Of a DNA stretch of 64,000 bases, positions 17,791 through 26,293 are shown in pieces. The translations under genes were made by a program, and so were the position numbers. The stretch is from Oscillospiraceae bacterium. GTDB lineage: Bacteria > Bacillota > Clostridia > Oscillospirales > Oscillospiraceae. Under the pieces are notes generated by a model, which had not been told where the DNA came from, ran no database searches, and saw only the letters and a list, made by a program, of their open reading frames with translations. How positions within the stretch are numbered: position 1 is the first letter of the stretch; every line of letters begins with the position of its first letter. The stretch lies in contig WRLE01000014.1 of the NCBI GenBank assembly GCA_009777775.1, forward strand, positions 1 to 64,000, written 5' to 3'.

Positions 17791-19049
17791 AGAAAACACA
17801 ACAAAGACTGCTAATTATTCTAGTTACATTACTGATTCTAGTGACATCAACAGCGTGCAAAGAAGATTCCGATTCTCCCCTATCTAGCTTCAGCTTTATC
17901 CGAGAACCAGTTGACATGGGTCCTGCTAATGCAATCGCCATTGTAGTACAAGCAACAGAAAACTCCGCTGACCCTGAATTGTTTCTTAGACAAAAAGACA
18001 TTATTGACTTGATTTCCTCTTGGGCAACACCAGAAAGCTCCTGTGTTTTTATTAGTGTAAGCGGTGAATCGATTGTTGTTGATACATTCAATGTACCAGA
18101 ATCAGATGCAGTTGATGATAATCAAGTAGCTGATGATAGAGCATATTGGGCGAATAAAATCATTGACATTGCTTCAGAAATCACGGCTAATGCCAACGAG
18201 GTTGATACACTTACAGCTCTTATCAAAGCTGGGAATTGGCTTCGAGATAAAAACAACGAAAATAAATACATACTGTATATCGGCTCAGGTATAGCAACAC
18301 AAAACGAACTATTTACCTTTACTAATCCTGGACTTATTTCGACTGAACCTAAGCAAATAATTGATCAATTAAATACTCGGTACTCTTTACCTTATCTCGA
18401 TGGTGTGACCGTATGGTTTGCTGGTTTGGGTTGTACTGTAAGACCTCAGGAGCCAGTTGGGACGAACATGAATAGCATCAGGAAACTATACGAAACACTA
18501 GTTATTCACTCAGGTGGCAATTTTAAGCAAATCTACGCTGAGCTTGGTGGAAAATCTGCTCAATCTGATTTTTCCGTAACTCCAGTTTCATTCCCATCTG
18601 AGCTGCCACTGGTTTTCATGCCATCAGAGCCAATCAGAGCTGAAGCTTTTACAAAACCACAAATGATAACAGAAGAGCAAGTGCGATTTATAGGTGATTC
18701 AGCCGATTATGTTGACGAAGCCGCTGCACTCACAGTATTATCTCCAATTGCTGACTATATGATAGCCACTCCCAGCTTTAACCTACTACTCATTGGAACA
18801 ACCGCTGGCGATGAAAATAGTCAAGTCAGTCAAAGATTATCCGAAGATAGAGCAAATACTGTGAAAAACACCCTTGTATCCCTCGGTGTTCCCTCTGATA
18901 GGATTTATACCCTTGGTCTTGGTAGCGTTGACCCTTGGCATATATACGGATTAGGCACCACCAGCTCCGAAGCAGCACAAAATCGCAAAGTTGTCCTAAT
19001 ATCAGCGGATTCACCAGATGCTTCTACATTCATGCATAATATACGATAA
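17787..19049 (+). CDS. Lipoprotein with vWA-like region and OmpA-like domain, operon gene 5
   Basis: A 420-residue lipoprotein: signal peptide with lipobox STAC, Cys24 lipidated. Residues 45-230 look like a von Willebrand A fold (AIAIVVQATENS as first strand, DTLTALIKAGNWL helix, NKYILYIGSGIATQ strand), though the usual DxSxS metal site is not evident. The last 120 residues are OmpA/MotB-like (NLLLIGTTAG...RLSEDRANTVKNTLVSLGVPSDRIYTLGLGS...NRKVVL), a peptidoglycan-binding fold. ATGA overlaps the membrane protein gene. Together they could link membrane and wall. OmpA-type domains on a lipoprotein are less usual in Gram-positives. Confidence 0.7.
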   Translation: MKKTQQRLLIILVTLLILVTSTACKEDSDSPLSSFSFIREPVDMGPANAIAIVVQATENSADPELFLRQKDIIDLISSWATPESSCVFISVSGESIVVDTFNVPESDAVDDNQVADDRAYWANKIIDIASEITANANEVDTLTALIKAGNWLRDKNNENKYILYIGSGIATQNELFTFTNPGLISTEPKQIIDQLNTRYSLPYLDGVTVWFAGLGCTVRPQEPVGTNMNSIRKLYETLVIHSGGNFKQIYAELGGKSAQSDFSVTPVSFPSELPLVFMPSEPIRAEAFTKPQMITEEQVRFIGDSADYVDEAAALTVLSPIADYMIATPSFNLLLIGTTAGDENSQVSQRLSEDRANTVKNTLVSLGVPSDRIYTLGLGSVDPWHIYGLGTTSSEAAQNRKVVLISADSPDASTFMHNIR

Positions 19050-19104
19050 TATATATTTAAATTTTGCTTAAACTCGGAATCAAGGAGGTATGAATTATAA
19101 GCTA

Positions 19105-19158
19105 AATAAAAACGTGTCTGATGCACTTACTGAGGTGTATCAGGCACGTTTTTTATGT
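19105..19158. terminator. Bidirectional terminator between the unknown operon and cas6
   Basis: AAAACGTGTCTGATGCA pairs with TGTATCAGGCACGTTTT around a short loop, with an A-run and a T-run on either side, between convergent genes. Confidence 0.8.
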
Positions 19159-19191
19159 TTTCCTTGTTTTGTTAAATCAATCTCTTATATA

Positions 19192-20016
19192 TCATATTTC
19201 GAAAGAATACTCTCCGAATCCGCGAGTAGTCTTTTTTCCAATATGCAACTGAGTCCCTAAATCAATATAAGGCAGATAACGCGTCATGTCGCCGAAATAG
19301 CTAATTGTCCCGATGACTCCCTCAATAGCTTGAGAACCCATGGAAAAACGCACACTTCGTAATTGTGATTTAGCTTCAACATATGGTTTTCTCCCAAGCA
19401 AGCTGTATGGTATTACAAACTCTTTATCTGAATAATTATCGATTATACCTGCAATTCTCCCAAACAAGCTGTCGATAAGCTGTCCGAATGTAATGTCTTT
19501 CAACGCTTCGTTACGACTTATCATTTCCACAGGCGAGTCGAAATGGATTGTGATGTTATCGCAGTATTCGATGGATTCTGCACCTTCGTCGCTCCATTCT
19601 CTGTTGTATTCCAAGTTGGCATCGATTAATTTTGCATTCTTTAGGTTACCTGTACACATTAAGTTCGTAGCATCTACAAGTTCATTAACAAATCTGCAAG
19701 CAGACCCAAAAAGCGATATGGAAAAGTCAAGGGTATCGCCTTTTTCATAGCTTCCTTGGCTAGGGTATGGTGATGATACAACATATGGATTGGGTATAGA
19801 TTCCTCATTTTGGACTTTAAACACCGAACCATATATGCAGTCTTTAATATATGCACATTCAACGCATTGCTGTTTTTCATAAATGCAATATTCACGCGAA
19901 AGCGCAGCCCCAAGCGCACCACGAATCGTATTGCCAATAAATGTCGGCAGCCGTGTTTGAGACTGGAATTCCAATCGAAAACTTAGTTTCATAATATGTA
20001 AGCTATTGTTAACCAA
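19192..20016 (-). CDS. cas6: Cas6 crRNA-processing endoribonuclease
   Basis: A 274-residue Cas6. The N-terminus has FIGNTIRGALGAAL followed by a Cys cluster (C44, C51, C54, C60) found in one Cas6 group, and the C-terminus ends HIGKKTTRGFGEY (258-270), the glycine-rich loop that marks the family. TTG 20014-20016 is the likely start: the degenerate last repeat of array 5 offers AAAGGGG eight bases upstream, whereas ATG 19992 has no ribosome site. The gene follows array 5 on the same strand with only two bases between, so it is probably made from the array transcript. It lies more than 10 kb from cas1. Confidence 0.88.
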   Translation of the reverse strand: MVNNSLHIMKLSFRLEFQSQTRLPTFIGNTIRGALGAALSREYCIYEKQQCVECAYIKDCIYGSVFKVQNEESIPNPYVVSSPYPSQGSYEKGDTLDFSISLFGSACRFVNELVDATNLMCTGNLKNAKLIDANLEYNREWSDEGAESIEYCDNITIHFDSPVEMISRNEALKDITFGQLIDSLFGRIAGIIDNYSDKEFVIPYSLLGRKPYVEAKSQLRSVRFSMGSQAIEGVIGTISYFGDMTRYLPYIDLGTQLHIGKKTTRGFGEYSFEI

Positions 20017-20018
20017 AA

Positions 20019-20565
20019 AGAAAACCCCTTTCAGGGAAATAATGGGTTGCGCAACGCGTCACGTCCCCAACAAGGCCACTAAGAATTCAGCGTTTCAAAC
20101 CCCTTTCGGGGATTTAGGGTTGCGCAATAGTATACCGCCGTTTGGGCGCCCCGCTACTATGACGTTTCAAACCCCTTTCGGGGATTTAGGGTTGCGCAAC
20201 AAGAGCAAGTCCTCCGCCACAATCTTGGCAGGCTGGTTTCAAACCCCTTTCGGGGATTTAGGGTTGCGCAACTGGGGGAGATCTCTGTCCTCGGCCGCAA
20301 GGTCGAAGGTTTCAAACCCCTTTCGGGGATTTAGGGTTGCGCAACTTGTTACTCTGCAATACATAGCAGAGGGGAAAAAGCGTTTCAAACCCCTTTCGGG
20401 GATTTAGGGTTGCGCAACAGGAGGCCACCGCAACCACCGCCCCCGCAACCACCGGTTTCAAACCCCTTTCGGGGATTTAGGGTTGCGCAACCGTCTACAT
20501 GAAGCCTACGGAGAGGCTTTTAAGGCCGGTTTCAAACCCCTTTCGGGGATTTAGGGTTGCGCAAC
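20019..20565 (-). CRISPR. CRISPR array 5: 8 repeats, 7 spacers
   Basis: Repeats at about 20019, 20092, 20164, 20236, 20309, 20382, 20455 and 20529, spacers 35-37 bp. The leftmost copy is degenerate but keeps a hairpin; 20092-20128 ends in T. The other six are identical and carry the TTTC loop variant, as in the young end of array 2. One spacer (20419-20454) is a low-complexity CAACCACCG-type sequence. Confidence 0.97.
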
Positions 20566-20816
20566 CCTAGCCTTTTTCAGGCATTGGTACCACTGGGTTT
20601 TTAGGGGGTGTTTTAACAATGATTGGAGTTGGTTGACATAACAACCTTTTTTATTGTAACTCTTTTGTAACTTCTCCAAAATAATAATCCTTTCGGATGC
20701 CGATTAACCATTGCAATTACAGGATTTTTTAAACCTCTTAGTACACCACTCCACTTTTTCACAATGATGCCCGTTTTTGGGGGGTAAAAAACATTGTGAA
20801 TCGGAAACCCAATGAA
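20566..20816 (-). promoter_or_regulatory. CRISPR leader 5
   Basis: Full-length copy of the shared leader with the junction hairpin, TTGTAAC repeats and the TTCACAATG/CATTGTGAA pair. It should drive array 5 and, by read-through, cas6. Confidence 0.85.
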
Positions 20817-20872
20817 GATATAGTAACAAAATAAGTAAGCATATTCAATCATTTCCATCAAAAAAACTAAAT

Positions 20873-21628
20873 TTATTTACAATATACCAATATTGCATCC
20901 CTGAGGAATTCTGCGCAGCTGGGGGCTAGTTTTTCGTAGTAGGCTTTGAAGCGGTCGTCGGCTACGTACATTTCGCTTAAGCCTATGTGGTATTCTTTGC
21001 TATACTTGGGATAAAACACACATAGCCATTGCTTGTGAAGGTCGCAGGCTTTTTGTGCAAGCTCTCCTTCTGGCTCGCCAGTTGCGATAGCGGCGACCAA
21101 TGTTTCTTCCAGTTCTAGGCGAAGTCTTTCACCTTCGTTGTATTGTTCTTGAGTTATACCTTTTAGCTTTGCATTGGATTCGTCAATGGCTTGGTCTCCA
21201 TATAATGCACGGAGTTCTTCACCATATTTTTCTTCGTTTTCGTCTATGAGTGATTGTTTTAATCCCTCGAATTTTTCATTGTCACTCATTGTTGTTTCTC
21301 CTTTCATAGCTGAGATGGATTTCTCGACATTTTTTATCAGAACATCCAAACGATCTCTCTTTTTTCTTAGGTCTTTTAGGTGATTTTTAAATGCTTGCTC
21401 TTCATCGTAATCCTGTGCATACATGATACTTTTAATGTCTTCTAAAGAAAAGCCAAGTTCTTTGTAAATCAGAATCTGTTGCAATATATTAAGTTCCATT
21501 TGTCCATATATGCGATACCCCGAGGATGCTACTCTAGCTGGCTTCAACAAGCCTATTTCATCATAATAGCGCAGAGTGCGAGCACTCACTCCAGACATTT
21601 TTGCCAATTTATTACCTGAATATTCCAT
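20873..21628 (-). CDS. MerR-family regulator, TipA-like
   Basis: A 251-residue regulator. The N-terminal winged helix (NKLAKMSGVSARTLRYYDEIGLLKPARV...GYRIYG) is typical MerR, followed by the dimerisation coiled coil (LKDLRKKRDRLDVLIKNVEKSI). Residues 130-251 form a TipAS-type drug-binding domain (EEKYGEELRALYG, HKQWLCVFYPKYSKEYHIGLSEMYVADDRFKAYYEK, CAEFLRDAI). ATG 21628 is used because GAGGTG lies seven bases upstream; a TTG two codons earlier is less likely. In TipA the domain captures thiopeptides and activates promoters. No export gene lies next to it, so the target is unknown. Confidence 0.9.
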   Translation of the reverse strand: MEYSGNKLAKMSGVSARTLRYYDEIGLLKPARVASSGYRIYGQMELNILQQILIYKELGFSLEDIKSIMYAQDYDEEQAFKNHLKDLRKKRDRLDVLIKNVEKSISAMKGETTMSDNEKFEGLKQSLIDENEEKYGEELRALYGDQAIDESNAKLKGITQEQYNEGERLRLELEETLVAAIATGEPEGELAQKACDLHKQWLCVFYPKYSKEYHIGLSEMYVADDRFKAYYEKLAPSCAEFLRDAILVYCK

Positions 21629-21729
21629 TTTCAATCACCTCACAAACCATTGTATTCATGCTTGATTATAACGTAACCACATTGTACACTATGACGTAGC
21701 GTCAAAGTCAATAGTTTTTTTGAAATATT

Positions 21730-21763
21730 AAAAATAAAAAACCCACGCCTATATAGCGTGAGT
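21730..21763 (-). terminator. Terminator after tRNA-Leu
   Basis: ACTCACGC pairs with GCGTGGGT on the minus strand and is followed by TTTTTTATTTTTA, directly downstream of the tRNA. Confidence 0.8.
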
Positions 21764-21772
21764 TTTCATATT

Positions 21773-21857
21773 TGGTACGGATGAGGTGACTCGAACACCC
21801 ACGCCTCTCGGCACAAGAACCTAAATCTTGCATGTCTACCAATTCCATCACATCCGC
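21773..21857 (-). tRNA. tRNA-Leu (UAG)
   Basis: An 85-nt tRNA with long variable arm. Acceptor GCGGATG pairs with CATCCGT, anticodon stem CAAGA/TCTTG encloses the loop TTTAGGT with anticodon TAG, and the CCA end is encoded. Class II shape and the G-rich D-loop support Leu. Confidence 0.95.
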
Positions 21858-21948
21858 ATATGTTCATTAATCAGTATGAGATAATAATAACACAAATTTG
21901 TCACTACTGCAATATATCATTTAACTCCTAAATCCTAAATCCTAACTC

Positions 21949-23649
21949 CTAATTCTCTTTCAGTGTTTCTTTAAACCTCTCTGCTGCTGCTAGTTGCTCG
22001 GCGGCGCTGTTTAGGGTTGTTGTTGTTATGTTTTCGCCACCGCTCAGGCGTGCTAGTTCAGCTTTTCTTCCTTCATGGTCTAGTTCATTTACTTGGGTGA
22101 AGGTTCTGCCGCTGCTGGTGCTTTTTAAAATCTCGAAGTGTGTGTCCGCCATGACAGCAATCTGTGGTAGATGGGTGACACAAAGCACTTGCCTTTGCTG
22201 TGCTAGTTTCGATAGCTTTTCTCCGACTCTTTGTGCAGCAATCCCAGAAACACCGGAATCTATTTCATCAAAGACTACGGCTCCAGTGTCCTTTCCACTA
22301 CCAATAACATTTTTTAAGGCAAGCATTATCCTTGCTAGCTCACCGCCGGAGGCAATTCGATTGATTTTTCCAGGTTTTTCTCCAGGGTTTGCCGACATGA
22401 GAAAGCTTATTTCGTCCTGTCCGGCTGCGCCAAGTCCATATTCACCATGTACTTCGCCAAATTCAACTACAAATTCCACACCAGGCATATTGAGTTGTGA
22501 TAATTCTTCCATTACGTTGTTTTCCAATTGTTTCGCAGCTGATTTTCGAGATTGGGAGAGTTTTTCAGAAACAGCGGAAGCTTCATTAATGAGCTGCTCC
22601 AATTCTGCGGAAAGTCTTTCCAGCTTGTTGGATGAGTCTTCCATGTCCATGAGCTCTATTTTACCTTGTTCCAAATACTCGATTGCCGCTTCTTCGCTTC
22701 CATATTTTCGCATGATGCGGTTTATGGCATCCAAGCGAGATTCCAATTCATCCAACTCACCTGGGAAAAAATCAAGCTCCGAGCGAAAGCTGCGAAGTTC
22801 ATCGGATATGTCTTGGGCGTTGTAGCGTAAATCAGTTAAGCGTTCGCCAATTGATCTTAATCCTTCGGAATATCGCGCTGCTTTGTCCAGTTCCATTTGT
22901 GCTTCGGTTATTAGAGCGACCGCACCTTCGCTGCTGTCTCCGCCGTTGAGAGCTTCGAATGCTGCTTCGACGGATTCTGTTAATCTTGAAGCATTCATGA
23001 GCAGCTCTCGCCTTGAAGAAAGCTCATCATGTTCCCCAACACGTATCCTTGCTTGTTCAATTTCATCAATTTGGTATTTAAGTTCATCAATGCGACGCTC
23101 TTTGTCACCTTCATCCATATTTAACTTTTCAATTTCATGCTTTTTTGCAATTAGTTTATCATATATTCCACGATATTCACCTAATTGACTAGCTAGTCCT
23201 CCAAATGTGTCCAAATAAGACCTGTGGGCACTTTCGTCTAGCAACTTCCTACCATCATTTTGTCCATGAATGTCAAGAAGCCCTGTTCCTAGCTCCCTTA
23301 GTTGGGTGACTGGAATTGGTGCTCCATTAATGCGACAAACGGTTTTTCCATCGCTACTTATCCTTCTTGATATATATATGTCTCCGCTTTCATCCGCTTC
23401 TATATCGTTATCCGCCAGCCATGATGCGTCTTCATCTTCACATGAAAAAACAGCGGTAACAGTGGCGAAATCGGCTCCTGTTCTAATGATGTCTCTTGAT
23501 GTCCTTCCACCTGTGACAGCAGACAGGGCATCAATCACGATTGACTTTCCCGCTCCAGTCTCCCCTGTTAACACATTAAGTCCAAAGTCAAATTCAATGT
23601 CTGCCTTTTCAATTACAGCTATATTTTCAATGTGTAATAGTTTTATCAT
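21949..23649 (-). CDS. recN: DNA repair protein RecN
   Basis: A 566-residue SMC-like ATPase. Walker A GETGAGKS and IKLLHIENIAVIEKADI lie at the N-terminus. Long coiled coils fill the middle, and the C-terminus has LASGGELARIMLALK, VVFDEIDSGVSG and QVLCVTHLPQIA. It acts early in double-strand-break repair. The ATG at 23649 (MIKLLHI) fits the family start better than one four codons upstream, though neither has a strong ribosome site. It is the last gene of the asp23-to-recN block, separated from argR by about 410 bases of repeats. Confidence 0.96.
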   Translation of the reverse strand: MIKLLHIENIAVIEKADIEFDFGLNVLTGETGAGKSIVIDALSAVTGGRTSRDIIRTGADFATVTAVFSCEDEDASWLADNDIEADESGDIYISRRISSDGKTVCRINGAPIPVTQLRELGTGLLDIHGQNDGRKLLDESAHRSYLDTFGGLASQLGEYRGIYDKLIAKKHEIEKLNMDEGDKERRIDELKYQIDEIEQARIRVGEHDELSSRRELLMNASRLTESVEAAFEALNGGDSSEGAVALITEAQMELDKAARYSEGLRSIGERLTDLRYNAQDISDELRSFRSELDFFPGELDELESRLDAINRIMRKYGSEEAAIEYLEQGKIELMDMEDSSNKLERLSAELEQLINEASAVSEKLSQSRKSAAKQLENNVMEELSQLNMPGVEFVVEFGEVHGEYGLGAAGQDEISFLMSANPGEKPGKINRIASGGELARIMLALKNVIGSGKDTGAVVFDEIDSGVSGIAAQRVGEKLSKLAQQRQVLCVTHLPQIAVMADTHFEILKSTSSGRTFTQVNELDHEGRKAELARLSGGENITTTTLNSAAEQLAAAERFKETLKEN

Positions 23650-23779
23650 ATGTAATACCAAATTATTGGGTAATTCGATTTGTTTAACATTGTTTATTTG
23701 CGAAGAATAGTTGTCTTCCGAATGAGATTCTTCGCTTCGCTCAGAATGACACCCCTGGGGGTGCTTATGGTTTACAGCC

Positions 23780-24060
23780 GAGGCGGCGCGTCAAAGATGC
23801 CGCGCCCTACGAATGTCATTGTGTGGTGTTGCGGTTTGGGGTAATTGTGCATTGTTCATTGTTGCTGAGGCGGCGCGTCAAGGATGCCGCGCCCTACGAA
23901 TGTCATTGTGTAGTGTTGCGGTTTGGGGTAATTGTGCATTGTGCATTGTTGCTGAGGCGGCGCGTCAGGGATGCCGCGCCCTACGAATGTCATTGTTTTG
24001 TGTTGCGGTTTGGGATAATTGTTCATTGTTCATTGTTCATTGTTCATTGTTCATTGTTCA
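23780..24060. repeat. 87-bp tandem repeat (three units) plus heptamer repeat
   Basis: Units start at 23780, 23867 and 23954; each holds GGCGGCGCGTC...GCCGCGCCCTACG followed by GTGTTGCGGTTTGGG. The right end expands into about six copies of ATTGTTC. The core palindrome is also found at 48155 and 51727. The remaining bases 23650-23779 contain no gene. Confidence 0.85.
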
Positions 24061-24513
24061 TTATCTAAGCATTTCTTCTATTTCGCTGCAGAAGCGTTCT
24101 GCTGCGTCCATGTCGTGCATGGCTAGGAAGCCTGTGTCGTCGCCGGCTATGGTGCCTACTATGCTTTTTATGCCCATTGTGTCGATGGCACTGCAGGCGG
24201 CTGGGGCGAGACCTGGCAATGTTTTAATCACCACTATGTTCTGGGCAAAGGCATAGGAAGTAACGCTTTCTCGAAATATTGTCCTTAGCCTTGCTGCATG
24301 GTTAAGTATATCTGGCTTCCCTCTGGTAACATACCTATAAGAACCTAAAGCCGTCAGTTCTTTCACCAAGTGTAAGTCCTTCACGTCTCTAGAAATCGTG
24401 GCTTGTGTACTATAATACCCAAGCTTTGTTAGCTCAGCGATTAGCTGGTTTTGCGTTTCCACATCAATTGTGGCAATGATTTTAAGAATTGCAGCCTGCC
24501 GCTCTTTTTTCAT
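24061..24513 (-). CDS. argR: Arginine repressor ArgR/AhrC
   Basis: A 150-residue regulator of normal length. The winged helix is MKKERQAAILKIIATIDVETQNQLIAELTKLGYYSTQATISRDVKDLHLVK, with the ATISRD recognition helix. The C-terminal hexamerisation and arginine-binding domain shows TLPGLAPAACSAIDTMGIKSIVGTIAGDDTGFLAM, including the GDDT arginine contact. It controls arginine biosynthesis and breakdown. The ATG overlaps the nadK stop, as expected for this conserved operon. Confidence 0.96.
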   Translation of the reverse strand: MKKERQAAILKIIATIDVETQNQLIAELTKLGYYSTQATISRDVKDLHLVKELTALGSYRYVTRGKPDILNHAARLRTIFRESVTSYAFAQNIVVIKTLPGLAPAACSAIDTMGIKSIVGTIAGDDTGFLAMHDMDAAERFCSEIEEMLR

Positions 24514-25484
24514 TATCTTTCCCTCAACTTTTCACTGACTTTACTATAAAAGCTTTTTCCGGACAAACGCACTAAACGTGTGGATTTCTTCGATTTATTC
24601 ACATTAACCACATCTCCGCTTAGTAACTCTATTCTATCACAACCATCGCAGGAAATATACGCTGGGCTGTTTTTTTCATGACCTAATTCTATTGTAACAT
24701 GCCTTTCGGAGACTAGGACAAAGGGTTTTGCCTCCAGTACATGGGCACATATCGGCGTTACTATTATGCTATGGGATGTCGGTTCTACAATGGGTCCGCC
24801 TGCTGACATGGAATAAGCCGTGGACCCTGTTGGCGTTGCTATAACGGCTCCATCACCCACAAAGCTTGATATAATTTGTCCATCACCATACAAGGTAAGA
24901 TCAATCACCTTATTATATCCTCTGATTACGACATCATTCAAAGCAAAATCATCATGAATCACCTCTCCTTGCCGCAAAAGCTGGGCATCAAGCATCATTC
25001 GAGTTTCAATTTCAAAAGCTCCAGAAGCTACCAAGCTCACCATTTCGATTTCGTCAGTTTCAAGCTCTGCCATGAATCCTTTGCTTCCCATATTTATACC
25101 AAGTATCGGCACCTCGTAATCTGCAGCAGTTCTAGCAGCACGGAGTATCGTTCCGTCTCCCCCTAGGGTGATAATCATATCTGCATCTTCGAGTTCATCT
25201 TCAAATTTGGCATATTTGAAATCGCTGGGGGGTAATTTAATGTCACCCATATCCTCTAGCACAGGGCAAATGACAACATATTTGGCATATTGTTTGAGAA
25301 TCGATGCCACTTTTAATGTGACATCAAGACCGATGTCCCGCTGTACATGGGGATATAATACGACTCTATCATGCTTGATGGCACCAGCGAATCCGGCTGG
25401 AAAGCCTTCATCCCGTTCCATTTCTCCCCCAGTTGCTTCGCCTTTTATCGCTTCCTTTGTAATAGACAAAACTCTTCCCCACAC
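24513..25484 (-). CDS. nadK: NAD kinase
   Basis: A 323-residue NAD kinase that phosphorylates NAD to NADP. Motifs are the GGDGT core (DMIITLGGDGTILRAARTA), ILGINMGSKGFMAELE, the NDVVIRG catalytic block and the GSTAYSMSAGGPIVEP signature. The N-terminal 25-30 residues are longer than usual; GTG 25484 opens the frame and ATG 25421 is an alternative, so the true start is open. It lies between tlyA and argR, as in many Clostridia. Confidence 0.93.
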   Translation of the reverse strand: MWGRVLSITKEAIKGEATGGEMERDEGFPAGFAGAIKHDRVVLYPHVQRDIGLDVTLKVASILKQYAKYVVICPVLEDMGDIKLPPSDFKYAKFEDELEDADMIITLGGDGTILRAARTAADYEVPILGINMGSKGFMAELETDEIEMVSLVASGAFEIETRMMLDAQLLRQGEVIHDDFALNDVVIRGYNKVIDLTLYGDGQIISSFVGDGAVIATPTGSTAYSMSAGGPIVEPTSHSIIVTPICAHVLEAKPFVLVSERHVTIELGHEKNSPAYISCDGCDRIELLSGDVVNVNKSKKSTRLVRLSGKSFYSKVSEKLRER

Positions 25485-25489
25485 TCTCT

Positions 25490-26287
25490 TTATTCTATTG
25501 CGAAATATTCATAGGATTTACTAACCACTTTTGCTGTGGATATGCTGCTGCCCTCGCCACTTGCCCGAAGCCAAGCGAGATACTCTATATTCCCTTGCGC
25601 TCCCCTAATCGGCGAATGGGTAAGCCCGCCCAGCATATATCCAATACGAAATGCATTTTCGCAAAAGCTATCCAACACCCCAATATGGGTATCCATGTCA
25701 GATACAACACCCTTATTTCCCACATTTTCCCGCTCGGCTTCAAACTGCGGTTTTATCAGACAAATCGTATCCTTGTCGCCAACAAGCAATTCCTTGACCA
25801 CTGATAGAACAGTTCCCAGGGAAATAAATGATAAATCAAGGGTAGCTAGCGATGGCAGTGGATTGAGCATTTCTCCAGTGACATATCTTATATTTGTCCG
25901 CTCCATGGAAATCACCCGCGGGTCATTGCGAAGACTCCATGCCAGCTGACCATATCCCACATCAACGGCATATACAAGTTTTGCACCATTTTTCAATAAA
26001 CAATCAGTAAATCCACCTGTGGACGCTCCGCAGTCGATGCATATCTTGTCCACTGGAGATATGCCGAAATATTCAAGGGCTTTACTCAGCTTTAAGCCTC
26101 CACGGCTCACATATTCTTGGCTTCCTTCGACAATAATAGAAGAATTCGGGTCAATTTGCATACCTGCTGTGCTCGCCCTTGCGTTGCCGATATACACTTT
26201 TCCGCCCATTATAAGGGCTCTTGCCAGTTCAAGACTATCCGCTAATCCACGCTCGACAATAAGAGCATCTAAACGGACCTTACTCAT
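25490..26287 (-). CDS. tlyA: TlyA-family rRNA methyltransferase
   Basis: A 265-residue protein. The N-terminal S4 RNA-binding domain (VRLDALIVERGLADSLELARALIMGGKVYIG) is followed by a FtsJ-like SAM-dependent methyltransferase (CIDCGASTGGFTDCLLKNGAKLVYAVDVGYGQL, DLSFISL, CLIKPQFEAERENVG). Known TlyA enzymes 2'-O-methylate cytidines in 16S and 23S rRNA. It is six bases from dxs and runs into nadK. Confidence 0.95.
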   Translation of the reverse strand: MSKVRLDALIVERGLADSLELARALIMGGKVYIGNARASTAGMQIDPNSSIIVEGSQEYVSRGGLKLSKALEYFGISPVDKICIDCGASTGGFTDCLLKNGAKLVYAVDVGYGQLAWSLRNDPRVISMERTNIRYVTGEMLNPLPSLATLDLSFISLGTVLSVVKELLVGDKDTICLIKPQFEAERENVGNKGVVSDMDTHIGVLDSFCENAFRIGYMLGGLTHSPIRGAQGNIEYLAWLRASGEGSSISTAKVVSKSYEYFAIE

Positions 26288-26293
26288 ATGCCC

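Noticed and set aside
16927..19049. Zorya-like (MotAB-type) defence pair
   Set aside because: The membrane protein lacks MotA features and the OmpA-like partner is a lipoprotein, not a single-span MotB-like protein.
19091..19252. Short frame after AAGGAGGT at 19083
   Set aside because: The ATG abuts the Shine-Dalgarno with no spacing and the frame runs through the terminator into antisense cas6.
20613..20861. Minus-strand 82-codon frame in leader 5
   Set aside because: It lies in the shared leader, in another frame than the leader 3 frame, and is not kept in other copies.
22028..23710. Long plus-strand frames opposite recN
   Set aside because: Antisense shadows of recN rich in Ser and Pro with no ribosome sites.
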